64,000 nucleotides of DNA from Nonomuraea angiospora (GTDB lineage: Bacteria > Actinomycetota > Actinomycetes > Streptosporangiales > Streptosporangiaceae), in assembly GCF_014873145.1 (NCBI RefSeq), contig NZ_JADBEK010000001.1, positions 3,782,001 to 3,846,000 of the forward strand, read 5' to 3'. Below the pieces are notes generated by a model, which saw nothing but the letters and a program-made list of their open reading frames with translations, did not search any database and had not been told where the DNA came from. Numbering within the stretch: position 1 is the stretch's first letter; the number at the start of each line of letters is the position of its first letter. This document shows, piece by piece, positions 44,912 through 52,986 of the stretch. Made by a program: the position numbers and the translations under genes.

Positions 44912-45343
44912 TCATACGGGCAACGTCCTGCCACCCGGGCGCCCGCACTCCCGCAGGCCGCCGTCGGACTCGTCGTTGCCGCCCCCGCGGAAGTAGACCT
45001 CGCTGACGTACCCCCACCTGTCGTTGTCGGCCATGGTGGCCGCCCACCAGTAGTTCCGGTACGAGCCCAGCGTGTAGCTCGCCCCGGCCTTCTCGCACAG
45101 GTACCAGTCGTCCCCCGCCGGGTCGATGTAGCCGACGATCTTGCCCTTGGCCGGCGACTCGTAAACCGGGATGCCCCCGCTCGGCGACCAGTCGGGGCAC
45201 GTCTGAACCGTGTAGTCAGCGTGCCGGTACGGCTTCCCGCACGGGCTTGCATCGCCCGCGGCGGCCCCCACAGCTGGGCCGGCGACCCCCGCGATCGCCA
45301 GCCCCAAGGCCGCGACGAACGCGGCCCGTCGGATACTCATCAT
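44912..45343 (-). CDS. Small secreted SH3-like protein
   Basis: 143 residues with signal peptide (AAFVAALGLAIAGVAGPAVG). The mature part has three spaced cysteines (SPCGK, QTCPDW, YLCEKAG) plus LRECGR, and an SH3b-like core (GIPVYESPAKGKIVGYIDPAGDDWYLCEK and RWGYVSEVYF in segments). Bacterial SH3 domains often bind peptidoglycan. ATG 45343 follows GGGAGGAAAAG. Divergent from the kinase-SLT gene 118 bp away, suggesting joint cell-wall sensing. Confidence 0.8.
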   Translation of the reverse strand: MMSIRRAAFVAALGLAIAGVAGPAVGAAAGDASPCGKPYRHADYTVQTCPDWSPSGGIPVYESPAKGKIVGYIDPAGDDWYLCEKAGASYTLGSYRNYWWAATMADNDRWGYVSEVYFRGGGNDESDGGLRECGRPGGRTLPV

Positions 45344-45461
45344 GCTTTTCCTCCCGATGTCGGTATCCGCGTCGATCCTCCGGGACCCCGGGCCGTTTCC
45401 GTAACCTGGTAGCTTCCAGGGCGCGTGGACGGATCCACGATGATCGGCGATGATGAGCTGA

Positions 45462-46958
45462 ATGACGGCTCCGTCCCAAGCAGGTCGCTACCGGATCGAG
45501 CAGCTCATCGGTGTCGGGGGGTTCGCCTCCGTCTATCTCGCCCATGACGACGAGTTGCGCTCGCCGGTGGCGGTCAAGATCCTCGCCGACAACTGGGCCC
45601 GCCGGCCCGACGTGCGCGAGCGGTTCCTCCAGGAGGCGCGGCTGCTGCGCAGGGCCGACTCCCATCTGCTCGTGCAGGTCTTCGACGTGGGCGAGCTCGA
45701 CGACGGCCGCCCGTACTTCGTGATGACCTACGCCGACCGCGGCACGCTGGAGGAGCGCCTGTCCGGCGGGGCGCTCGCCGTCGAGGAGGCGCTCGGCCTG
45801 ATGCGCGACATCTGCCAGGGCGTGGCCGTGCTGCACAGCATCCGGGTCGTCCACCGCGATCTGAAGCCGTCGAACGTGCTGTTCTGCTCGCGTCCCGAGG
45901 GCGGTGAGCGGGTGATGGTGGCCGACCTCGGCATCGCGCGGTCCACCGACCACCTGAGCGGGCTGACGCTGCCCGCGGGTTCGCCCGGCTACCAGGCCCC
46001 GGAGCAGCTCTACTTCGACGGCGCGCCGGACGCGCGCGCCGACGTCCACGGCCTGGGCGCGCTGACCTATCACATGCTCACCGGCAGGGTGCCCGCCAAG
46101 CCGGAGCAGCGGGTGCCGCCGAGCGCGCTGCGCCCCGAGGTGCCGGAGGCGGTCGACGCCGCCGTGATGCGCGCCCTGGATCCCGGCAGGGAGGCACGCT
46201 GGCCCGACGCCGCCGCCTACGCCGCCGCCCTGTCGTCGTCCACCGCCGTACCGCCACCGGGCGGGGAACCGCAGCTGCGGCCATCCAGCGAGGAAGCGCA
46301 GGTGCGGGTGCCCGAAGGGGGCCGCCGGCCGGGCCGGCGCCGGGCGATCGCCGGGGGCGCGGCGGCCGTGGTGGCCGCGGCGGCCGTCACCGCCGTGGCC
46401 GTCAACGTCGCCCAGAGCCCCCAAGCGCCCGGCGGAACCCATGCGCCCGGCGGCACCCGCGCGACCGCGAGCCCGTCGCCCGCGGGCGGCTCGACCAGCC
46501 AGTGGCTACGGGACGACTCCGACATCCCGGGCCAGTACCGCGACCTGATCGTGCGGGCGGGCACGTACTGCCAGGAGCCCGGCCTCAGCCCCGCCCTGAT
46601 CGCCGCGATGCTCAAGGCGGAGTCCGGCTACGACCCCGGCCTGTCCGATCCGGTGAAGGACGAGTACGGCATCTCCAGGTGGACCCCGTCGGTGCTGTGG
46701 TACTGGCAGCCGGGCGGACTGCAGAGCCCGAAGCCCACGCCGCCGTTCAGCCCGGAGCTGTCGATCCTGTCGATGGGGCGGTTCCTGTGCACGCTGGGCC
46801 CCAGGGTCGCGGACCTGCCCGGCGACCCGGCGCTGAAGCTCGCCGCCCTCTACCGCAGCGGCGTCGACCCGCTGAGGCGGGCGGGCGGCATCCCCGAACG
46901 GTGGCGCGACTACACCGAGAAGGTCTCCCGCTACCTGCGCGACTACCGGCCGGTCTGA
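45462..46958 (+). CDS. Ser/Thr kinase fused to an extracellular lytic-transglycosylase-like domain
   Basis: 498 residues. Kinase domain 10-255: glycine loop IGVGGFASVYLA, Lys39, HRD at 131-133, DLG (not DFG) at 155-157, APE at 179-181. Basic stop and one transmembrane span (about 295-315), a Thr/Ser/Pro/Gly linker, then an external domain 355-498 with SLT-type features: LSPALIAAMLKAESGYDPGL with the candidate catalytic Glu387, YGISRWTP, and a C-terminal YRSGVDPL helix pair. The domain would face peptidoglycan. Usual actinobacterial kinases carry PASTA or propeller sensors, so this is unusual. Divergent from the SH3-like and FHA genes. Confidence 0.88.
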   Translation: MTAPSQAGRYRIEQLIGVGGFASVYLAHDDELRSPVAVKILADNWARRPDVRERFLQEARLLRRADSHLLVQVFDVGELDDGRPYFVMTYADRGTLEERLSGGALAVEEALGLMRDICQGVAVLHSIRVVHRDLKPSNVLFCSRPEGGERVMVADLGIARSTDHLSGLTLPAGSPGYQAPEQLYFDGAPDARADVHGLGALTYHMLTGRVPAKPEQRVPPSALRPEVPEAVDAAVMRALDPGREARWPDAAAYAAALSSSTAVPPPGGEPQLRPSSEEAQVRVPEGGRRPGRRRAIAGGAAAVVAAAAVTAVAVNVAQSPQAPGGTHAPGGTRATASPSPAGGSTSQWLRDDSDIPGQYRDLIVRAGTYCQEPGLSPALIAAMLKAESGYDPGLSDPVKDEYGISRWTPSVLWYWQPGGLQSPKPTPPFSPELSILSMGRFLCTLGPRVADLPGDPALKLAALYRSGVDPLRRAGGIPERWRDYTEKVSRYLRDYRPV

Positions 46959-47077
46959 GCGCGCTCGACACATGCTCAACGCGGGCTCAACACTCCTTGA
47001 TCGACTCTTCCACCCGTGACCGACCGCGCCGCCGCCACCCCGTCCATCGCATTGCGTACGCCCGCCGAGTTCGTGTG

Positions 47078-48445
47078 TCAGGAGTGCTCGGGCACCGGGA
47101 AGACGGCCACGAAGCGGGCGCCCGGTGAGTGGTCGGCGAGGTTGAGGGTGCCGTCATGGGCCGCGGCGATGTCGCGGGACAGGGCCAGGCCGAGGCCGCT
47201 GCCGCCCTTGTCCTTGGCCCTGGCGGGGGCGAGACGGGTGAAGCGTTCGAAGACCCGCTCCCTGTCCTGCGGCGGGATGCCGTCGCCGTCGTCGGTCACC
47301 GTGACGATCACCTTGTCGCCTGCCACCGCCACCTCCAGGTCGATCCGGGTGGCGGCGTGCCGGGCGGCGTTGTCGAGCAGGTTGGTCAGCAGCCGGTCGA
47401 GCTGCATGGGCGAGCCGTAGACCGGCGCCGAGGCGCACAGGTCGGCGACGATCGGCACCCGGCCGCCCGCGCGGCGGCGGATCTGGTCCTCGGCGACGCG
47501 GACCAGGTCCACCACGCGGCGCTCGCTGAACGCGCCGGCGTCCAGCCGGGCCAGCATCAGCAGCTCGTCGATGATCCCGGCCAGGCGGTCGGCGGCGGCC
47601 AGCGCCTGCTCGCCGGTGGCCCGCCAGTCCGTATCGTCGGGATAGGCGCTGGCCACCTCCAGCTGGGTGCGCAGGGCCGAGATGGGGCTGCGCAGCTCGT
47701 GGGAGGCGTCGGCGACGAAGCGGCGCTGGGTCTCGACCGTGCGTTCGAGGCGGTCGAGGGTGTGGTTGGTGGTGGTGGCCAGATCGGTGATCTCGTCGCC
47801 GGTGTCGGGCACCGGCACGCGCCTGGTGAGGTCCTGACCGGTGATCTCGGCCAGCTCGGCCCGTACGCGCTCGACCGGGCGCAGGGCGGCCCCGACCACG
47901 GCCCACGCGACGCCGGCCACGCTCAGCAGGATGAGCGGGATGCCGAGGAACATCAGGACTTCCACCCACTTGAGAGCCTTGTCCACGTCGGTCAGCGAGG
48001 CCGCCCCGTAGACCGTGGTGACGCCGATCGGCGAGCTCACCTTCATGGCCATGACCAGGTAGTGGGCCTCGGGCTCGGTGAGGTGGCGGGACAGCGTGAG
48101 CTCGGTCGTGTAGATCTTTTCGGGCTGGTCCGCCCGGAACCTCATCAAGGTCGGGATCTCGCTCACGCCGGGGCTGGTCGCGACCACGTTGCCGCGGGCC
48201 GAGACCACCTGCAGGAGCTGGACCCGCGACGGCGTCCGCAGCACCGTGTGGAACTCTCCCGACTGCAGCTCGCCGGCCACCCGGCGGACGGCCAGCTCCA
48301 GTCTGGTCTGCACGGCTCCGCGCAGATTGACGGGCGCGGTGGCGAGCGTGATGGCGGCCGTGATGGTGAAGACGACCGCCGCCGCCAGGGTCGCGACGGT
48401 GGTCAGCCGCGCCCGGATCGAACGTGGAAACAGCCGTTTCGCCAT
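47078..48445 (-). CDS. Sensor histidine kinase (HAMP/HisKA), orphan
   Basis: 455 residues: two transmembrane spans enclosing an extracellular sensor (about 45-160), HAMP (ALRPVERVRAELAEITGQDLTRRV), phosphoacceptor His in FVADASHELRSPISALR, N box LLTNLLDNAARHA, G1 DDGDGIPP, F box FERFTRL, and G2 GGSGLGLALS. ATG 48445 follows GGGGAGG; the GTG at 48472 is an alternative. No response regulator is adjacent on either side, which is rare for this class. Confidence 0.92.
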   Translation of the reverse strand: MAKRLFPRSIRARLTTVATLAAAVVFTITAAITLATAPVNLRGAVQTRLELAVRRVAGELQSGEFHTVLRTPSRVQLLQVVSARGNVVATSPGVSEIPTLMRFRADQPEKIYTTELTLSRHLTEPEAHYLVMAMKVSSPIGVTTVYGAASLTDVDKALKWVEVLMFLGIPLILLSVAGVAWAVVGAALRPVERVRAELAEITGQDLTRRVPVPDTGDEITDLATTTNHTLDRLERTVETQRRFVADASHELRSPISALRTQLEVASAYPDDTDWRATGEQALAAADRLAGIIDELLMLARLDAGAFSERRVVDLVRVAEDQIRRRAGGRVPIVADLCASAPVYGSPMQLDRLLTNLLDNAARHAATRIDLEVAVAGDKVIVTVTDDGDGIPPQDRERVFERFTRLAPARAKDKGGSGLGLALSRDIAAAHDGTLNLADHSPGARFVAVFPVPEHS

Positions 48446-48547
48446 CTCATTCCGACCTCCCCGTATCACCACGAGTGACGCTCACCCGTGGATCCCCTCA
48501 GAACATGATGGCTGATCTGCGGATATACGGGTACCCGGGCCGCTTGC

Positions 48548-48564
48548 GAATACTCTCCGTATTC
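48548..48564. terminator. Hairpin at the MFS gene stop
   Basis: GAATAC (48548-48553) pairs with GTATTC (48559-48564) across a five-base loop, overlapping the MFS stop. It may end MFS transcription or be a regulator site for the histidine kinase. Confidence 0.35.
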
Positions 48565-49786
48565 AGGAGTGGCCGGCCATCGCGCGCTCCCGCCAGGGCA
48601 GGAGGGCGCCGGTGCCGATCAGCAGGATCCCGGCCACCGCGATCGCCGTGCGCGGGCTCGTCAGCCAGGCCAGCCCGCCCCACAGGGCCGTGGCGGCGGC
48701 GGTGACCGCGCGCCCGCTGATGGTCCAGGCGGTGAGGACGCGGGCCAGCGCGTCGTTCGGGGCGCTGCGCAGCCGGTAGGTGACGTAGACCGGGTTGTAG
48801 ACACCCATGCAGAAGATCATCGCCAGCTCGACCGCGATCACGACGAGGAGCCCGCCCGTGCCGGGCCCCACGAAGACGAGCCCGACGAGCCACAGGGCCC
48901 TGGCCACGCCGAAGCCGAGCAGGATCCGGCGCTGCCCGAAGCGCCGGACCAGCGGCGCGGACAACCGTGAGCCCGCCAGTCCGCCCAGGCAGGGAATGCC
49001 GAAGCCGAGCCCGTACTCCAGGGGCGTGAAGTGCAGGTCGTTCAGCATCAGGTACGTCAGCAGCGGCGCGGTCGCCATGATGAGCGCGGAGACGAGCGCG
49101 GTGTTGGCGAACAGCAGGCGCAGCACGGGGTCCCTGGCGATGACGCGCCAGCCCTCGACGACCTCGGCCAGGCGCGACGCGCCGGCGACGCGCTCGGGTG
49201 GCGCCGGCTCGGGCGCGGAGATCGCGCGCAGGCCCAGCGCGGACAGCAGGTAGCTGGTGGCGTTCAGAACGGTCGTGACGACGGGTCCCAGCATCCCGAC
49301 GAGCGCGCCGCCCGCCGGCGGTCCGATCGCCGTCGAGATCCACGTGACGGCCTCGAACCGGCTGTTGGCCCGCGTCAGGTGCCGCTCGGGGACGAGGGCC
49401 TTCAGATGCGCCCCGCCGGCACCGACGAAGACGATGTCGGCCGCGGCGACGAGCATGGCCACCACCAGCAGTTGTACGTAGCTCAGCACCCCCAGGCCGT
49501 AGGCGGCGGGCACGGTCATCAGGGCGAGGAAGCGCACCAGGTCGGCCCGGATCATCAGCGGCCGCTTGGGCCGGAACTCGACCCAGGGCCCCAGCGGGAC
49601 CGCGAGCAGGGCGCCGGCCGCCCCGCCGGCCGCCGAGATCCAGGACACCTGGGTCGCGCTGACGTCGAGGGCGAGGATGGCGATCAGCGGAATGGCGTCC
49701 AGCGCCAGCCACGTCCCCAGGCTGCTGACCGCGTAGGCCCGCCACAGCCACCCGAAGTCGCGCCCGAGCCCGGTGTCTTCTGCCAC
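48563..49786 (-). CDS. MFS transporter (DHA3-like efflux)
   Basis: 407-residue permease with about twelve hydrophobic spans, N-terminal FGWLWRAYAVSSLGTWLALDAIPLIAILAL typical of macrolide/enterobactin-type exporters. GTG 49786 has AAGGGGGCGGA upstream. Substrate unknown; drug or siderophore efflux is a family guess. Confidence 0.88.
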   Translation of the reverse strand: MAEDTGLGRDFGWLWRAYAVSSLGTWLALDAIPLIAILALDVSATQVSWISAAGGAAGALLAVPLGPWVEFRPKRPLMIRADLVRFLALMTVPAAYGLGVLSYVQLLVVAMLVAAADIVFVGAGGAHLKALVPERHLTRANSRFEAVTWISTAIGPPAGGALVGMLGPVVTTVLNATSYLLSALGLRAISAPEPAPPERVAGASRLAEVVEGWRVIARDPVLRLLFANTALVSALIMATAPLLTYLMLNDLHFTPLEYGLGFGIPCLGGLAGSRLSAPLVRRFGQRRILLGFGVARALWLVGLVFVGPGTGGLLVVIAVELAMIFCMGVYNPVYVTYRLRSAPNDALARVLTAWTISGRAVTAAATALWGGLAWLTSPRTAIAVAGILLIGTGALLPWRERAMAGHS

Positions 49787-49854
49787 TCCGCCCCCTTTGC
49801 CGGAGGCGATCCAACACCCGGGGCTGCCCGGGAAACAAACAACCGACGCGCCCG

Positions 49855-49998
49855 ATGGACAACCGCCGGTTGTACGTCAGCTGCGGGCCCCCGGATCAGC
49901 AGCGTCCACTGGTCGCCGATCGCCGGCAGCGCCTGCCCGATCGCGCCCGTCCGCGTGCGGTACGCACCTTGAGGTGCGCACTTCCCAATGGAGAGCAA
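49855..49998 (-). pseudogene. Truncated HxlR-family regulator (N-terminal fragment)
   Basis: A minus-strand segment reads RTRTGAIGQALPAIGDQWTL and then LIRGP, matching the start of HxlR helix-turn-helix proteins (CPxxRALDLIGDRWTLLIL). After this the homology stops and the sequence runs into the MFS promoter. Divergent placement next to a quinone oxidoreductase is the classic HxlR arrangement, so this is probably the decayed repressor of that gene. Confidence 0.6.
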
Positions 49999-50004
49999 CT
50001 CTCC
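49963..50004. promoter_or_regulatory. Two palindromes upstream of the quinone oxidoreductase
   Basis: CGCACCT-TG-AGGTGCG (49963-49978) and GGAGAG-CAA-CTCTCC (49990-50004) are both perfect inverted repeats. The first resembles the TACGCACC/GGTGCG sites seen ahead of HxlR-controlled oxidoreductases. It could still be bound by another HxlR protein now that the local one is truncated. Confidence 0.5.
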
Positions 50005-50043
50005 CTAGGTTTGTGGCAACGAAACCTGATGAGGGAGTCATCG

Positions 50044-50979
50044 ATGCGCGCAGTCGTCATTCACGTTTTCGGCGGACCCGAGGTGCTGCGGATCGCGGAC
50101 GTACCGGTGCCCGCGGTCCGGGAGCGGCAGGTCCGCATCCGGGTCGAGGCCGCGACGGTCAATCCCGTCGATCTGGCCACCCGGTCCGGGGCGCTCAGCG
50201 AGGCGGGCCTGCTGCCGGCCCGGGACGTGATCGGCATCGGCTGGGACGTGGCCGGGACCGTGGACGAGGTGGGCGCCGGCGTGACCGGCGTCGTGCCGGG
50301 CGAGCGGGTGATCGGCCTGAAGGACCGCCTCGACGTGCCGCTCGGCGCCCAGGCCGAGTACGTCGTCCTCGACGCGGACGCGGTCACCCGCGCGCCGTCA
50401 GGACATTCGCCGGTGCAGGCCGCGACGTTGCCGCTCAACGGGCTCACCGCGGTGCAGGCGCTCGACCGGCTGGAGCCGGCCGCCGGGCGGACGCTGCTGG
50501 TCACCGGCGCGGCCGGGGCCGTGGGCGGGTTCGCCGTGCAGCTGGCCGCCGCGCGCGGGCTGCGGGTGGTCGCGGTGGCCGGCGCCGAGGACGAGGCGCT
50601 GGTGCGCGGGCTCGGCGCCGAGTGGTTCGTGCCGCGTACGGCGCGGCTGGGCGAGGCCGTACGCGCTCTCGTGCCGGGCGGCGTGGACGGGGCGCTGGAC
50701 GCCGCGGTGACCGGGGCGGCGGCCCTGGACGCCGTCCGCTCGGGCGGCGTCTTCGCCGCGCTGGTCGCGGGCGGAGCGCCGCTGCCGTTGCGCGGCACCC
50801 AGGTGTTCAACCACTGGATCCGCGCCGACGGCGCCCGCCTCGCGGACCTGGTCGCGCTGGTCGAGGCCGGCTCCCTCACCCTGCGCGTGGCCGAGACCCT
50901 ACCCCTGGACGAGGTCGCCGCCGCCCACCACCGCCTGACCAAGGGCGGCCTGCGCGGCCGCCTGATCCTCGTCCCCTGA
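50044..50979 (+). CDS. NADPH:quinone oxidoreductase, zinc-free MDR family
   Basis: 311-residue reductase: N-terminal GroES-like domain (VRIRVEAATVNPVDLATRSG) and Rossmann domain with TGAAGAVGGFAVQLAAARG as NADPH loop. No zinc-ligand cysteines, so the quinone/enone-reductase branch. ATG 50044 follows GAGGGAG. Paired with palindromes and an HxlR relic that suggest electrophile-responsive control. Confidence 0.9.
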   Translation: MRAVVIHVFGGPEVLRIADVPVPAVRERQVRIRVEAATVNPVDLATRSGALSEAGLLPARDVIGIGWDVAGTVDEVGAGVTGVVPGERVIGLKDRLDVPLGAQAEYVVLDADAVTRAPSGHSPVQAATLPLNGLTAVQALDRLEPAAGRTLLVTGAAGAVGGFAVQLAAARGLRVVAVAGAEDEALVRGLGAEWFVPRTARLGEAVRALVPGGVDGALDAAVTGAAALDAVRSGGVFAALVAGGAPLPLRGTQVFNHWIRADGARLADLVALVEAGSLTLRVAETLPLDEVAAAHHRLTKGGLRGRLILVP

Positions 50980-51002
50980 CACCCGCCGGGCCCCGACCGC
51001 GC

Positions 51003-52370
51003 TCAGGCGCGGGAGCGGCCGGCGGTGAGGGTGAGAGCGGCGGCGAGGGCGGCGATGACGGCGTAGGCGACCGTGGTGACGTCGGTGCCGTGCCGCCAGC
51101 CGAGCGCGCCGATCGTGGTGGCCATGGCGGCCACGCCCAGGGAGGAGCCGACGTAACGGGCGGTGTTGTTGGCGCCCGACCCCATGCTCGCCCTGGCGAG
51201 CGGCACGCTCTCGATGGCCAGATGGGTCAGCGAGGCGTTGATGAGCCCGCTGCCGACGCCGCCCACCACCAGGCCCGCCACGACCCGCGTCCAGGGGGCG
51301 GCGTCCGCGACCCCGAGCGTGAGCAGGGCCCCGGCGGCGGACAGGAGCAGGCCGAGCGCGAGGCGGACCCCCGAGTGGACGCGCAGGTGCCGGGCCAGCA
51401 GGGAGGCCAGGAACGACATGCCCGACCACAGCGAGAACAGCACGGCGCTGGTGAGCGGGGTGAGCGAGCGGGTCACCTGGAGCACGGTGGGCAGGTAGCT
51501 CATCATCCCGATGACGGCGATCCCGGTGACGAACGCGCCCGAGGTGGCCACCAGGAAGAGCGGGCGGCGCAGCAGGCCGAGCTCGACGAGGGGCTCGCGG
51601 CGGCGGTTCTCGATCAGCGTGAACGCGGCCAGCAGCACGAGCGCGGCGGCGAACGACACGTACACGACGGGCCGGTTCCAGCCCAGCCGGCCCTCGGTGA
51701 CCCCGGCGAGCAGCGCGGCGGTGCCGAGCGCCAGGGTGATCGCGCCGGGCAGGTCGTGCGGGCGGCGGCGGTCGCCGCGCGACTCCGGCAGCACCCGGCC
51801 GGCCGCCACGGCCAGGACCGCGCCGGCGACGGCGATCAGGACGTGCACGCCGCGCCAGCTCCAGGCGGCGGCGATCGAGCCGGACAGCAGCGGCCCCAGG
51901 GCGATGCCCAGCCCCAGCATCGCGCCGTAGCGGCCGGTCACCCGGACGCGGTCCGGGCCGCCCGGGTAGGCGTGGCCGAGCATGCCGAGGCTGCCCGCCA
52001 GCATGGCCGCGCTCGCCCCGCCCTGCACCAGCCTGGCCACGACGAACATCGCGGTGTTCATGGAGAGCGCCGCCAGCAGGGCTCCGGCGGCCAGCGCCCA
52101 GGTGCCGGCGACGTAGGCGCGACGGCGGCCGTGGTCGTCGGCGAGGCCGCCGGCGACCAGCAGGAGCGCGGACAGGCCGAGCGAGATCGAGTTGAGCATC
52201 CAGGCGGGACCGGTGGGGCCCGAGCCGAGGTCGGCGGCGGTCTGGGACAGCGTGACCATCGGCACCGTGTAGTTGACCAGGGCGAGCAGCGCGGCGGCGC
52301 AGGCCGCCACGGCCACCGTGCCCGCGGTGTGCTGGGCCGCCGGGGCGGGAGCCGATCTGGTGAGTGTCAC
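51003..52370 (-). CDS. MFS transporter (DHA2/EmrB-QacA-like efflux)
   Basis: 455-residue drug:proton antiporter-type permease, about twelve to fourteen spans, motif A-like GLADDHGRRRAYVAG and motif C-like GLGIALGPLLSGSI. The start is GTG 52370 with AAGGAGAT just upstream; the ATG at 52388 lies before that site and is unlikely. Divergent from an HxlR regulator across a strong double operator, so drug-inducible expression is probable. Confidence 0.92.
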   Translation of the reverse strand: MTLTRSAPAPAAQHTAGTVAVAACAAALLALVNYTVPMVTLSQTAADLGSGPTGPAWMLNSISLGLSALLLVAGGLADDHGRRRAYVAGTWALAAGALLAALSMNTAMFVVARLVQGGASAAMLAGSLGMLGHAYPGGPDRVRVTGRYGAMLGLGIALGPLLSGSIAAAWSWRGVHVLIAVAGAVLAVAAGRVLPESRGDRRRPHDLPGAITLALGTAALLAGVTEGRLGWNRPVVYVSFAAALVLLAAFTLIENRRREPLVELGLLRRPLFLVATSGAFVTGIAVIGMMSYLPTVLQVTRSLTPLTSAVLFSLWSGMSFLASLLARHLRVHSGVRLALGLLLSAAGALLTLGVADAAPWTRVVAGLVVGGVGSGLINASLTHLAIESVPLARASMGSGANNTARYVGSSLGVAAMATTIGALGWRHGTDVTTVAYAVIAALAAALTLTAGRSRA

Positions 52371-52383
52371 GGCATCTCCTTGG

Positions 52384-52438
52384 TTCATTCATTGAACTGT
52401 GGAGGCACACGCTAACACGCCAAGGTTCAATGAATGAA
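52384..52438. promoter_or_regulatory. Inverted double operator TTCATTCATTGAAC between pump and HxlR
   Basis: TTCATTCATTGAAC (52384-52397) is repeated perfectly in inverse as GTTCAATGAATGAA (52425-52438). Each arm is also an internal dyad TTCA-N5-TGAA. Centre spacing is 41 bp, about four helical turns. It covers both divergent promoters. Confidence 0.8.
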
Positions 52439-52452
52439 TTACCCTGGAGGTC

Positions 52453-52977
52453 ATGGCGCTCGGCAAGAACTACGACGGCCAGGACTGCTCGCTCGCCCGC
52501 TCCCTGGAGCTGGTCGGCGAGCGCTGGACGATGCTCGTCATCCGCGACGCCCTGTACGGCGTGCGCCGCTACGGCGACTTCCTGGCCCACCTGGACATCC
52601 CGCGGGCCGTGCTGTCCCAGCGCCTCACCACGCTCGTGGACGCCGGGGTCCTGCGCCGCCACCGCTACCAGGACTCGCCACCGCGCGAGGAGTACGTCCT
52701 GACCGCGATGGGCCAGGAGCTCTGGCCGGCCGTCCTCGTCCTGAGCAGCTGGGGCGAACGCCACCTGTCGACCAAGCCACGGCGGATCTTCTGCCACATG
52801 CCCTGCGACACCAGGATCGACGGCTACGGCATGTGCCCGGCCTGCGGCCTGCGCCCCGAGCTGACGGAGATCGAGGTACGCCCAGGCCCCGACGCCGACC
52901 TCCTCCGGGACGACCCCGTCAGCCGCGCCCTCCGGCGACCGCACCGCATGCTCGACCCCCTGCCGCACACCGCCTGA
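52453..52977 (+). CDS. HxlR-family regulator with cysteine-rich C terminus
   Basis: 174 residues. Winged helix-turn-helix 10-105 (CSLARSLELVGERWTMLVIR, FLAHLDIPRAVLSQRLTTL) with the N-terminal Cys12 typical of redox- or electrophile-sensing relatives. An extra C-terminal segment has Cys114, Cys118, Cys128 and Cys131 (CHMPC, CPAC), a likely zinc site. It is divergent from the DHA2 pump and should repress both through the 52384-52438 operators. Confidence 0.9.
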   Translation: MALGKNYDGQDCSLARSLELVGERWTMLVIRDALYGVRRYGDFLAHLDIPRAVLSQRLTTLVDAGVLRRHRYQDSPPREEYVLTAMGQELWPAVLVLSSWGERHLSTKPRRIFCHMPCDTRIDGYGMCPACGLRPELTEIEVRPGPDADLLRDDPVSRALRRPHRMLDPLPHTA

Positions 52978-52986
52978 CCACGCGCC

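Noticed and set aside
48527..48536. CGGGTACCCG palindrome as an operator
   Set aside because: Short GC-rich palindromes are expected by chance here, and no second copy was seen.
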